From contig CM049320.1 of the NCBI GenBank assembly GCA_026874595.1, positions 9,179,464 to 9,243,463 on the forward strand: a DNA stretch of 64,000 nucleotides. Reading direction: 5' to 3'. This DNA comes from Sipunculus nudus. Taxonomy: Eukaryota > Annelida > Sipuncula > Golfingiida > Sipunculidae. The translations under genes were made by a program, and so were the position numbers. The first letter of the stretch is position 1, and each line of letters opens with the position of its first letter. Positions 36,700-47,482 of this stretch are shown piece after piece. The notes beneath the pieces were generated by a model. It was not told where the DNA came from and searched no databases. It saw nothing but the letters and a program-made list of their open reading frames with translations.

Positions 36700-37360
36700 T
36701 GCGCAATAAAACGTTCCCCCGCGCCCCGCGGCATTCAATTTTACTTCGGACGACCGGCCAAGCTGCAGATTTTGTGAACCCAGCGGACTTGCAGAAAAGA
36801 CGGGCGAAGATCAGGTGAGTGAATTCATTTATTTTGTCGGTAATAATGCGGACGGTATTCTACATACCTTCACGTCGACTGCCGCACATAAGAAAATATA
36901 TAAGAATTATAATGATGAGTTCCAAACCTATTTCACTGGGAAATAAACCATATGTTTAAAAGCAGTAAATTCAGTGTTCGTGTGTAAAATGGAGGAGAAA
37001 CAGTCAGACGGGTCCAAAGCTGTGGCAATTGCAACTTGATTGTGGATAGGAATTGAATTTAAGCCACCGCACCAAAGGTTGCAGTTTAATTAACAGACAA
37101 ACACTGTGCCTCAAAAGTCTAGGCCATCACAGTCAGCAAGGCCATCTGTACAGTTCACAGGATGATACAGTCCCTGACAAGGAAAATCAAAGTGAGGTAA
37201 GTGCAGCAAGCTACCTTGGCACCCAAGTTCAGTGCCTTGCGAGGAATGCCGTGTGTCACAAATCTTCAAGAAGGGGACACTATTATCGTGCATGTAGAAC
37301 AGATACAACAGGCAAAAGTGTAGAGGAAATAGAAACGGCAGGATCCCTTTTTAGGTGAAG
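36700..37360 (+). pseudogene. Gypsy gag and zinc knuckle, decayed
   Basis: A frame from about 36736 reads NFTSDDRPS, ASGL-like PSGLAEKTGEDQVSEF, IYFVGNNADGIL and FQTYFTGK, in the order expected for a Gypsy capsid protein, then hits stops. The frame 37053-37358 contains CLARNAVCHKSSRRGHYYRA followed by CRT: a CCHC knuckle in which the second Cys is Ser. GKSVEEIETA after it resembles the start of the protease region. The knuckle would bind element RNA in the particle. Multiple stops make it dead. Confidence 0.65.
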
Positions 37361-37699
37361 TGCATACGAATGATCAGACTGCGTGTTGTGTTTAGGTTCA
37401 GCTTGGTGAATCCAGGAATATTTATAAATGGCGCAGACGTTTCGGTATTACCAGGGAAACCGCATGCAGGAAAGGTTCATTGAGCATTTCTTCATACTGA
37501 CAGAGTTTTATATCGACTAGATAAAATAAAGCTTAAAGGAGTTGGTAAAATGTATACCACACAAAAAAACTGACACTTAATTCTGAAGGGGCCAGGGAGC
37601 CACTTAGAGGTCGACTAGCTATTTGTGAGTTCAGTGTACTCAATATAGTTAGTAAAGGTGAAAGGTGGAATACTAGTCCATCAGATAATCTGAATGAAT

Positions 37700-38465
37700 A
37701 CAAAGTAACTTTCCCAAAACTAAATGATGGCGTAGGGGAAATATTATGTGAATATTCTATCAAACTACAGCTTGGGGTAAAGCTAGGTTCTCTGAACGTG
37801 CCTCCATGTTTTCCATTGTCGTTGGTGGATCGTTTGAAAGCCGAGCTGAACCGTATGCAGTCTTCTAATTTCTTCACAATAGTAACTAATGGTTCATTTG
37901 GTGCATGCCCATTTTGCTTGTACATAATGAGAGTGGTAGTTGCGTAGTTGTGCCGACTTAACAAAGCCAAACAACAGCGTTATATCAGCGATATATGACA
38001 CCTTCTGTCGGGCAAGTCCTGGGACAAATCCAAGAATCGAAATATTTAAAAATACCCGATGCCATTTGTGGTTTCTGGAAATTAGGACTAGATTACGAGT
38101 TATCCTTGATGACTTTGTCATAAGGTTTTCTTAAGTACATATATTTGCGTTTGTTGTATGGAATTTTGTCTGCCCCGGAAAATATACGGCCTCGAGTGAT
38201 GTCAATTCTTGAGGGCCATGAAGGTGTAATTTGTCTTATCGACGACATAGTAGTGACATGTGCTCAAAGACTGAGCATAGTCGCCGTCACGAAGAAGTGC
38301 TGCAACGCCTCAAAGAGCAACGCGGTACACTCTTTGCGGAAATACCAGTATTCAGAGAATCGGATTCGCATCTTACGTCAAATTGTCGACAGTGGAGGCA
38401 TTCATACAGATCCGCAGAAGGTCCAGGCCATTGTCGATATTGAAGCTCCTAAAAAATGTGCCAGA
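37700..38465 (+). pseudogene. Gypsy reverse transcriptase, decayed
   Basis: Across frameshifts the plus strand reads PLSLVDRLKAELNRMQS (about 37817-37865), VLGQIQESKYLKIPDA (about 38015-38065), then from 38145 YGILSAPENI, ILEGHEGV and LIDDIVV with the catalytic Asp pair at 38241-38246 intact, and ILRQIVDSGGIHTDPQKVQA. The palm order is that of Ty3/Gypsy RTs. Coding similarity ends at about 38455, so RNase H, integrase and 3' LTR are absent. The minus-strand 145-codon frame 37533-37970 is a shadow. The fragment at 15530-16425 (-) seems to be the same family. Confidence 0.75.
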
Positions 38466-38499
38466 ATTAAGAATAAAGATATTTTGTCAAGACAGATTT

Positions 38500-40035
38500 T
38501 GGATTAGATCTTATTTTGGGTAACCAAATGTACCTTGATTAAACAAAGTTATATACCTAACAGGAGTCTCTAGCTTAAAGAATTATCATGTTAGGAGAAT
38601 AAATTTATTTTCTGATATTTTACAATGAGCGCTATTTGTCTTAATTTATGGCATGTATATGGTAAATAGATAGGAAATAGTTCAGAATTGATATTAAGAA
38701 AAACGAATAAGTTGATATTAGGTAGTCCAGAAATGTGATAATAAGGTTTTATTGGAAGATTGATTTTTTCCCCTTTATTTCTCGAAGGAACGAAACCACA
38801 ATGAGCCAGTCTTCGGTTTGACAGGAAAATGTGGGGAAATCTAGCAGTATGCTGAATTTTGGACTGTAGCTCAGATGACTTCTATTGAGATGAGCTAAAT
38901 TCTGTGTTGGGGCGAACATTGGTCTGCAAAAAAGTCAACAAGCAGGAAAAAATATGTTAAAAGCAGGATCTGGAGTTTATTACACCGTTATTTATCATAT
39001 TTGAGGTTTATGTCATATTATATACTTGTAATCCATTCATTTCTCGCATCGCATACCATTGAAACATGCACAACAAGTACCTTTATATAGATTTTGAGTT
39101 TAATTACAAGGTTATCCTCTTGTACTCGGGTTCAAAATGTTTAAGTACTTGTTTTGCACAAGTACATCTATCACATGCATGTATTTGAACAGTAATCAAG
39201 TTATTTTTTTTCTAATAATGGTCAAGCATGTTAATATGTAAGCATTATGTCTGGTGAATATCCCAATGCACAGGCTAGCATTATGACTGTAGGCCTTTAT
39301 CTGGATCTCACACGTTTTTGTTGACGATTTTATTTGTTTGCCAGTGTATGCCAGTACATTGTATGTCAGTGTCAGAGTTGTATGAATGACTGATGTTTAA
39401 GATTTCCTTTGCAGGGAAAGATCAGAAACAAGAAGGATGGTATTTAACACATTCACTGCTAAGGCCATGTTCACCCCCAGTGCCAGGGCCATACACAGGG
39501 AACTCACATATAAGAAGGTGTGACTTCGGATAACACAGGGGCAATAAAACTCAGGGTAGGTGTGACGTTGCATAAAACTGCCACATTTGACACACCATCA
39601 AAAAGGCCTAGATAACAGCTATCTGTTGAGACCAAATTTGTAATGATATCTCTAATATTCATGAAAGTTATTAACTAAATAGTTGCGAAAAGTCGATGCA
39701 GCTTTAGGTTTAAATTTTCATAAAAGGACCCAATTATTTAGTAGAGAATAACTATGACTAACCTACCACTCTGGATCAGTTAATATACAAATATATCATC
39801 CATAGACACACACCTTTAAAAGAAACTAACTAAGTTTTGCCACCCTGGGTGGTACCAATATCCGCTCAGGCCCATGTACTAATAATAATTTCATACTGCC
39901 AGCAAAAAATGCGTCTAACGCCTTAGCTGATTCAATTACAATCTAATTTAGTTTTAAATCACTCGTTCTGTTATAAACTACAAAGGCCAGCCCACAAAAC
40001 TGCAGCCCTGTAAAAAATGAGTTTGCAAGCTTGTA
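38500..40035. other. No gene; short inverted-copy repeat
   Basis: 39510-39555 (AGGTGTGACTTCGGATAACA then CAGGGGCAATAAAACTC) is the reverse complement of 63952-64000 at the right edge of the window. 39841-39880 shares GGTGGTACCA with 27909. No supported frame. Confidence 0.45.
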
Positions 40036-40067
40036 GAATGAGCTTGCAAGTTTACAAGCCACAAATA

Positions 40068-40073
40068 TTTATT
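40068..40073 (-). promoter_or_regulatory. Possible poly(A) signal AATAAA
   Basis: Perfect AATAAA on the minus strand 56 nt downstream of the candidate stop codon at 40129. In AT-rich DNA such hexamers are common, so it counts only together with the exon. Confidence 0.3.
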
Positions 40074-40128
40074 TTAATTCAGAAGTCCCGGGAAACAACA
40101 CACAGAAAAAAATTCCGAGGCCAAACGC

Positions 40129-40281
40129 TCAGTCATCCCGGTTCTCTGAGTCCGAATCCAGGAAAACCCCTTTGAAATACAGAAGATTTCTCTTACAACA
40201 CAGGCGAAAGTAGTTCTTACGTGACAACGTGAGGATATCCACAGGGACACCCATCGTCTCTGGTGTACGCTTGTCGCACAC
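40129..40281 (-). CDS. Candidate terminal exon of an unidentified host gene
   Basis: On the minus strand a T-rich tract (TTTGTGTTTATTTTAGTAG) ends in AG at 40282, and the next base starts a 50-codon frame ending at TGA 40131-40129. It begins VCDKRTPETMGVPVDI and ends FLDSDSENRDD, an acidic C-terminus. Base composition is more balanced than the AT-rich surroundings. AATAAA follows at 40073-40068, 56 nt after the stop, as expected for a last exon. I do not recognise the protein. It could belong to the minus-strand gene at 58.6-60.2 kb or to another gene. The longer frame drawn through 40074-40358 is a different frame and less convincing. Confidence 0.35.
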   Translation of the reverse strand: MCDKRTPETMGVPVDILTLSRKNYFRLCCKRNLLYFKGVFLDSDSENRDD

Positions 40282-40289
40282 CTACTAAA

Positions 40290-41268
40290 ATAAACACAAA
40301 GATAAATATAAAAAAAAATTATCTTAAATTTAATAAAATTTTCTTGTCCTTTTTTCAACTACATTATCCTTTAAATTATCTTTTAAAAAATCTATAATAA
40401 AACGATTTTTTACCAAAGAATAACAACATTACAATTCTTATATAATTCTTGATACGTTGTCCGGCACTACATTTTTTTCCCTTTTATATGCTTTATCAAT
40501 TAGTATTACTCTTGATGTAGCCGACTCCAATAATCAGGACGCTGATCCTTGTTTTACATCCGTTGTATGAATGTAAAAATAAATCGAAATTAAAAGGCTG
40601 AATTTTATGTTAAGTGAGGGAGATTTCGAAAAAGGACGTCGCACATTTGCATTTTATTCTGTCAAAGGCTTACATTATTCCATATGAATGAGACTTTAAT
40701 GTTAACAGAATTGTTAGTGGAGTGATGATCTGTAAAAAGTTTCTACAAAACCTTTGATGGTATCCAGCCATTACTCGATATTGCTTTTATGCTCTTTTAT
40801 CTTTCGGAACTCGGTAGTTTATAATAGCTTGGAATTCAGCATTTTTTTAAATAAGTTTATTAACAAAAAAGAGTACATCAGGATACATACAAACGACACA
40901 AACATAGATGTACATCTACACAAATACATTATAAACATAACAATACACAAACTATACAGACTTTTCACGAGCTATAATTTGACCTTTTGAAGGATAGAGT
41001 CAGATAAAAAAGAAATACACTGAATAAAACTATTTATCACATAATAATAAGTCGAATTGCTGTTACTTAATTGGTTTAATTAATTATATATTTCATTCAG
41101 TTTAAGATGGTTTGCTTAAACTACTCTATGATGCTTAAAAGCTTATCCAATTAATGTGGTGTTTATTTATCTTACCTGTTTTAATTGCTATAGTTTGTTC
41201 CAATGTGTGTAAATCGTTCATGTACACACCAAAACCCTGAAACCTAGGTATTTTCTTGTAGCATTTAC

Positions 41269-41271
<3 letters not shown>
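40290..41271. other. No gene seen
   Basis: AT-rich, no supported frame. The 78-codon frame at 40754-40990 is Asn/Ile/His-rich and not convincing. Confidence 0.4.

Positions 41272-41307
<36 letters not shown>
41272..41307 (+). repeat. (TA)n microsatellite
   Basis: Uninterrupted TA dinucleotides just beyond the 3' side of the minus-strand LINE fragment. Confidence 0.95.
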
Positions 41308-41311
<4 letters not shown>

Positions 41312-41335
41312 TATTGGTTGCTAATGTGAGCATGT

Positions 41336-41865
41336 TTATCCAATCATGTTCATTATCATGAAAGAGAAATTCTTTACTGGATAAATTTGATAATATAACT
41401 CAAGACTCTTGTTCGCTTGGCATACTCTGAATATCTGACCACAGTGTAGCTGTAAAAGAACGTCCCCAGAATAAATGAACGAAAGCTTCCTTTTCCTCTT
41501 TACAAAAAGTGCATTTACCTGAATTGATAACATTGAACTTACAGAGGAAAGGATTCAAAGTCAGCCTACAATGAAGGATGCAATATTGGAAGGTAAGTAG
41601 CTTAGCATCTATTTTGGTCACATATATCTTGAAAATCCCCGGTGCACATCAATATCTGTAACTGGGATAAAATCATCTTTCCATTTTTTAATTGCATTTT
41701 CTGGAGGGACTATATGATGGTCCAACAGTTGGTCATATGTAAATTTTTCTCCGTTTTTATTAGTAAACACAGTATTAAGAAGTTCATCAATTATCAAATT
41801 TCCGAAATCCAGGTCCCCTAACATTGTGAGGTTTCTTTAAACCTAAAACAATACTTCTGTGTCCG
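41336..41865 (-). pseudogene. L1-like LINE ORF2 C-terminus (zf-RVT type), truncated
   Basis: Minus-strand frames overlap with one frameshift. 41824-41618 reads MLGDLDFGNLII, NTVFTNKNGEKFTYDQL; 41621-41400 reads KLLTFQYCILHCRLTLNPFL, then a C..C pair in KCTFCKEEKEAFVHLFWG. The FQYCILH...CTFC...E...HLFW pattern is the zinc-binding domain at the end of L1-type and plant-type LINE RTs (zf-RVT). It is the same domain type as in the LINE at 9.2-14.5 kb but a different lineage. No RT core remains. Confidence 0.75.
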
Positions 41866-41919
41866 AATTTTAACCTTTGACTATATCTACTACATGTATA
41901 AAATCAACAAGTTCTAATG

Positions 41920-42265
41920 ATATTAAAACATATATTTCTTGTGCAAAATACAAAATATAAACTGACCTAAGGATTAAAATCTGTCCAAAAGACCCATCGA
42001 TTGGGGTGATATAATGTCTTATTGGATAATATAATATAATGACTTCATGAACTCAAAGACTGTTAAAAATGTATTTTAGTGCGAATCCTGTTGCCACTCA
42101 TTTTTCTGTAATGAATGATATTATGCAACAAAAAATCATCATAGAAGTACATGTATATTTGTTAAGATACTTCTTGTACAGAAATACAAAATCTACCCTG
42201 ACCTAAGGATTAAAAAAGTCCCAAAGACACATTATATGAGGATGATTTGATGTCTAAATTGAGAA
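41920..42265 (+). repeat. Diverged tandem pair, about 220-bp spacing
   Basis: 41938-42030 and 42165-42262 share TTCTTGT.CA, AAATACAAAAT, CTGACCTAAGGATTAAAA, AAAAGACCCA/AAAGACACA and GATATAATGTCT/GATTTGATGTCT in order. No coding signal. Confidence 0.6.
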
Positions 42266-42839
42266 AGCTGAAATGTTAGGCAGTCATTTGTTATGTGCAT
42301 GATGCAATATGTAACATGCCTGTACGGTTATCAAGGTCTCCCACTGGGGTCCACTTAGACCCCAAGAGAATATTTTAAATACAGATCATATGGTTCAATG
42401 GAACCATACTATCTTTAATCGTAATAACGACATCACTATACCTGACAACTATCTGAAAAGAGTAAAGGCAGCAACTGATCAATAAAAAAATATCGCTAGG
42501 AATACCCCCCTGGGGTACTGATGAAGGTTAAAAAAACTCAGATAACTGTGTTCATCCTTTGCCGAAATATACAAATACTATAGTTATATAATGTAACTGT
42601 ATATACCTTCTTAATTCTGATTCTGAATTCTCTTTTCCTCGAAACTATTTACTTTTCGTTTATTTTAATCTTATTTCGAGCAAATCGACACTTATGTGTT
42701 GTTACAATTTACTTAGTTTCTCTGTCATTCTATCCAAGGCATCTATAATCCATGCAGTCAGTTGTTCTTAAATATCAACATTGAAAAATAGTATATAATC
42801 AGTTAAAATTCCCTTTTGTTACAATTACGAAGATATCGG

Positions 42840-43030
42840 CATGTACGATGGTCAGTTCCGTATGTTCTTTGCTTGCCGGAATCAAAGATTTTGGCAAGCA
42901 TGTTGGTCAATCTTGTTTATTTATTTATTGGTTGCCGGACTCAAAGATGTTAGTTCTGTATGTCTGTTTATTGTTTGCCGGAATCAAAGATTTCGCCACG
43001 CATGTTGGTCAGTCGAATACGTTTGTTTTT
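42840..43030 (+). repeat. Short tandem repeat, CCGGAATCAAAGAT unit
   Basis: GCTTGCCGGAATCAAAGATT, TTGCCGGACTCAAAGATG and TTGCCGGAATCAAAGATT recur about 70-60 bp apart, with TTCTGTATGT and GCATGTTGGTCA blocks between. A diverged single copy lies on the minus strand at 20995-21090. The overlapping 90-103-codon frames translate the repeat and are not genes. Confidence 0.65.
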
Positions 43031-43162
43031 TTGTTTGTCTGGATGTCATTTTTTTCATTTTGTGGCCTTTTATTCTGCTGCAATATTGCAGGGAGAAATA
43101 CGACCAACGTCTTCGCATAACTCGCACCATCCCCCGTCAAACAAGAACATAGGACCATTAAA

Positions 43163-43164
<2 letters not shown>

Positions 43165-43215
<51 letters not shown>
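43165..43215 (+). repeat. (AT)n microsatellite
   Basis: About 50 bp of uninterrupted AT, followed by a repeat shared with 47483. Confidence 0.95.
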
Positions 43216-43218
<3 letters not shown>

Positions 43219-43230
43219 GTATATATATAT

Positions 43231-43330
43231 AGTTAAAGGTCAAGGTCAAGCAGACCATAGATCACAGAAAAAGTTTTTTCTTTGTTCCCTTGTTAAAAAT
43301 AATCCACTTATACTGTCAATGATTTTATTG
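43231..43330 (+). repeat. Dispersed repeat shared with 47483-47580
   Basis: AGTTAAAGGTCAAGGTCAAG, GAGACCA/CAGACCA, AGATCA, TTGTTAAAA and AATAATCCACTTATACTGT... occur in both places in the same order. Also similar nearby: AAAGCTAGAGAGGTCTAGTT at 43457 and AAAGCTAGAGAAGTCTAGTT at 47605. Confidence 0.75.
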
Positions 43331-43597
43331 ATCATTCCGCGGCCTTTCTCATTGCTACACAATTGCCCCATTCTGCTGTTAATCTGCTAATGTATTATGG
43401 GGAACATTTGTGAAATTTGAAAATTTTCCCCTTATTTGTGTAACGTTTTCATTCTTAAAGCTAGAGAGGTCTAGTTATTGCATCATGTAGAGATGAACTA
43501 GTTAAACATGATTTCCTTTTCTTGTGAAAAGTCTTGCGAAATATCACACCATTTTTTGTTAAACAAGATATTTGAAACAAAATGCTCATGAGACATA

Positions 43598-43674
43598 CCA
43601 CCTGACGAAGAAGCCTGTGAACTTCGAAAGCTCGTGAGTTAATCAACCAGTTAGTCTGTCTAAAAGGCGTCACT
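43598..43674 (+). other. Hairpin motif resembling a widespread animal repeat end
   Basis: CACCTGACGAAGAAG, an 8-nt loop-forming stretch, then CTTCGAAAGCTCGTGAG; GAAG pairs with CTTC to form a small hairpin. It is followed after about 10 nt by AGTTAGTCTGTCTAAAAGGC and GTCAC. The same order (CTGACGAAG, hairpin, CGAAAGCT, TTAGTCT, AAGG.G.CAC) is a recurrent motif in vertebrate genomes as I recall it. The parent element is not identified. Confidence 0.45.
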
Positions 43675-43911
43675 CGTTATCGTTATCTTCGCTATATGAA
43701 ATTGATGATATCTCGAAACTTCATTCTCAGTTTGGAAAATAGCCACCAGAGGGAGCTTTTGCTTAGATAATGCAAAATATGATATTGTGCCATATCTCAA
43801 AATCTATAAACAGTGTCAGAACTTAGATTGCCGCATCTGACACTAGATTCAATCACTTTTCCCTATTGAGACTCGCATGATTCTGGCGTTATCACGGCGA
43901 CTCAATATAGG

Positions 43912-44500
43912 TTACATTTTTTGAAGTTCACCATATAAAGATTTTAATAAATTGTAGCTTTTTTTAATCGGCTTTACATTTAATATGACATGATTGAGTA
44001 TATGCCCCCAACTTCTTGTTTTAGGTCTGTCTGTCAGCTTGTCTGCGACTTTTAAAAATACATATGCTTTTTGAGTTTCAGTCCAGTGGAAGATGCCACA
44101 GTCACAACACGATGTTTGCTCCATAGGCAGACTGTCCTTGCACAAGTGCATGTCTAGCCACCTTATTTTATCTAATACTTACTAAAGGAATTCGTTTCAC
44201 AATTGTTCGCGATGTTCTCTAAAACCGCGTTGTGTACAAAACTGTGCCATACATCATTTTAAAGGTTTTTATCCCAGCAGTGACATAGGCGATATGAGAA
44301 TAAATAATTTATAATGTTTTTTTTGAGTGTTTTTCCGTTTGAAGTGACTTGCACGGAACTTAGACCGAGCACAGCCAAACTGCCTTCGGCAATAACCGGA
44401 ATGCGTGCATCTTGGTCACTCAAACTCAAACAGTAAGGACTATTGTTCATATGAATAACGCTTGCTTTCAGTGAGGGATTTAAGCATTTCTGGCCTTACA
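43912..44500 (-). other. Two coding-like stretches, unclassified
   Basis: Minus strand. 44500-44259 reads CLNPSLKASVIHMNNSPYCL, then ARIPVIAEGSLAVLGLSSVQ. 44175-43912 reads LDKIRWLDMHLCKDSLPMEQ, then SCCDCGIFHW and KVADKLTDRPKTRSWGH. Composition is protein-like, with mixed codons and Cys/Trp, unlike the AT-noise frames around. No catalytic motif or family is recognised. Remnants of a transposon protein are the likeliest explanation; a host exon is possible. Confidence 0.3.
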
Positions 44501-45528
44501 TTAGAACGAGGCTCTAACCCCGTACGTGGTCAGTAAAAGAGCAACAATGGAGAATTTATGAAATGGAGAATTCAACTCAGGAGGTTTAATCACAAAACCT
44601 AATTCAAGGTCCCAATTTCAGGATCAGGGGTGGGTTAGGATCGTGTGAAGTGGTGGCGGGGGTTTCAGGCCTAAAAATATGTCTGATACGATAGAAAAAG
44701 GTTGCGGTGGCTGAAAATAGGATACGGACCCTCTGCATGGAGTATCATTGGGTTCGTTTCTGCTACTTACGAGGTATGCATATTTCTGTTTCTTTCTTCA
44801 GGAACAGCTTCCTTGCAACGTACATTTAATAAATCTTTCATGTGTTCCTCACATCAGCCTTATCTTTATACATCCAACGATAGAATCCAGTCAAATATCA
44901 TCGAAAATCTGAATGCCCCCGCGTCTTATTGGTTTGCAATGTAAACAAATTACTGACCAGAGGTCTTCAAGGTAAACATACCGGCATAACTTTTAGAACA
45001 AAAAAAAATGAGCAATCATTCCACATTTCAGTTAATATATCTCCCAAAACCCCGGTAATAAGCCCGGTATACCGGGTTTATCAGCTAGTATGTTATAATG
45101 ACAGTTCTAGCAGTGCCTCTAACCATATACACCTGGAAAAATGAAACGTGAATACCACCTTCTATTCAAACATTAGACCAGTAATGGAGTAAGATTAAGA
45201 TGACACCCAGTGGCGCTTAAAATGGATATTTAACTGAAGGCACTCTTTCAGAATGTGCCGTATTTAGTGAATGTTAATTAATAAACTCTGATGCCGCAAC
45301 TACTGAACGTAACCGCTAGTGCCATCTTGTATCTCGCTCGCGTTGCTTTGAGAGAGAAAGAGAAGCATGCTGAATTTATTATAATGGTTCGTTAATTGTT
45401 CATACGAAACATCTGAAAAATTGTAATGTTTATATGGAGAGAGAGGGGGGGGGGGGGAGGGGGTTGGGGGAAGAGTGTAAAATCGTAATCATGCTTGTTT
45501 GGATGAGTTGATGAGCGGAAGGTATGAT
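44501..45528. other. No gene; G-rich tract
   Basis: A purine/G-rich run at 45435-45474 and an ATTGATTGATTGA-type short repeat at 45525-45555. No supported frame. Confidence 0.4.
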
Positions 45529-45529
45529 T

Positions 45530-46935
45530 GATTGATTTATTGATTGATTGACTGATTTCCTTAATTCCCTCGGTGTAACGAAGAGTACAATCAAAATGAA
45601 CATAAGCAATACAATAATACAATTTATGCAAATAATCACAAATACTAATATAAATTATATAGTTCACTTTTTTAAGTTCGATGTTAACTTCCAAAGTTAT
45701 ACCTGATATTCTGATTCTTTTAGATAATTTTAGCATATACTTCCGACGGCCATAGTGCATATATTGTGTTTTCACACATTTGAAGAAAAATTCTGAGCTG
45801 TACAAACAGACACTGGTGCTCCATAAAGAAAAGCTATGAACTGATCTTCTTGAAACATGTGCATACAAACACTGAATTCTACTGAAAATTTATCGTTAAT
45901 GGAATCCCAAAGTAGTTCTCGGTCTATTAAAGTCTTATCACCTGAAACTGTCACATGATGCATTGCTTAGTAAACTTTTTACCACACAAAAGGCACATAA
46001 ACTCCCTGTCAAGTGTTTCTTACACTCCATAATTTTGAAGTAATTGCACCGTATAAGATAATACCCCTAACGAGGTTGCTTGCAACTGTCCAAGGCATAC
46101 AAGAATTAATATATCTGCTGGAACCCTTCTTATCATTTTAAACACATTAAGATTAAAGGTTCTTCTTTGCTGGAGGACTTTTCATAATTAATTTAAAACG
46201 TTCGTGAATATTCTTTTCCACACACATACTGGTGTAACTTAGTTATGTAACTGAATCAGATGTTCTTGTGGCCCTAATTTACCAATGAGAGTCAATACAT
46301 CAGCTATGAATCCATACTAAATATTTCTGGTGAAGTTTTTTTACTCGCATGAGCATAATTCGTGGCGGTAAAGAGCACGGGGTGTTTTCACAAAGTTGAC
46401 CAAAAAACATAAGTATACGTTAATTGATAAATTATGCTATCGACGGCATTCCGATTAATACATGAACTATGTTTGATCTCTTTCGCATATGTAAATACTT
46501 GAGGGTTATTTAGCAAAATCTATGCATTCTCTCTAATATTTTGATCTTTGACAGTTAAGGTGCACCAAAACTTAAAACCATAAAAATCTCGGCCGTAGAC
46601 CTGCTCCAGCCCACAGCAGGGAACCTTTGTATTTCCTGTACACTTCTTCATTGTTTTTAATTGACCACAATGACGACTGCCACCAGATTCCAAGATGCTT
46701 ATGGTCACTTACTACAGGTACAGGTTTACCACCCAGTGTCTATTTTACTTCCCGTTTTCGAGATTTAATTTTTTTTCAGATTCACTTAGGACCATAACTG
46801 CTGAATTTTCGGGGTTAAACGTAAACCGCCATTCGCAAGAGTATTTATAGCATTTATTTATCATCTGTTGGTAAAACGGAGAGCAGGGTTATGTCATCTG
46901 CTTGTGTAGGCCTACCTACATATATGTCTTTAATT
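45530..46935 (-). pseudogene. LINE ORF2: RT core to C-terminus, decayed
   Basis: Minus strand from about 46935: QADDITLLSVLPTD, with the catalytic Asp pair preserved but the preceding residues disturbed, then YSCEWRFTFNPENSAVMV and, after frameshifts, HKHLGIWWQSS and KYKGSLLWAGAG, which is the order RT active site, post-active-site strand, thumb. After a poorly readable gap, 46045-45530 reads CLLCGKKFTKQC, HHVTVSGDKTLI, RELLWDSINDKFSVEF, MFQEDQFIAFLYGA and YGRRKYMLKLSKRIRISG: a Cys-containing C-terminus of a LINE. Many stops; dead. It is a different LINE type from the L1-like copies. Confidence 0.65.
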
Positions 46936-47480
46936 CTGGCTCCTATGTTATTTTAATAAAAGCTCATCTAAAAGAGCATTTAAATATAAAAAGTACAACC
47001 AGGAGGATAGTACTCTTTCCTGTCTTAATGACACCTGATATACAGCAACCTCGGTATGAGCCACTGGCCGTGCCTAAGGTCCGCCCAGACATGTGGGTAC
47101 ACGTGCAGCTCAACTGTCATATGTAAAATTGTCCATTGAAATAACTTTTCACTTGCAATTATAAAAACAAAATAAGTAAGACTTAAGCACATTCGGTTTA
47201 TCATACTTTATTTAATTATGACAACAGGTTGTCATTCACAACAAACCCCTGTTAAGGACCATATTCTATTGGAACATATGCATACGGTTTTTTTGTCGTA
47301 AATTTATCCGGGTTAATTATAAATTATATATCATATTTTAATTAAATATATATTTAAAATATTCCCTGTCTGTCTGCTTCTGTCTGTCTGTTTACTTGTC
47401 TTATTTCAACTTCCTGCAAATGTTCGACCTATGGTCGACTAGTTTGTTTGCCTGTCAGTGCTCTTATATCATTTGTGATT
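46936..47480. other. No gene seen
   Basis: AT-rich; the 74-codon frame 46902-47126 is not supported by any domain. Confidence 0.4.
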
Positions 47481-47482
47481 TC

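Noticed and set aside
37533-37970. 145-codon minus-strand frame
   Set aside because: It is the antisense of decayed Gypsy coding sequence.
42841-43258. Overlapping frames with repeated CRNQRF / AGIKDF peptides
   Set aside because: They translate the CCGGAATCAAAGAT tandem repeat and an (AT)n run.
43601-43650. Hammerhead ribozyme: CTGACGA, a GAAG/CTTC stem, then GAAA
   Set aside because: The core letters fit, but no stem I can form around CUGA and stem III would have a two-base loop. I keep only the hairpin observation.
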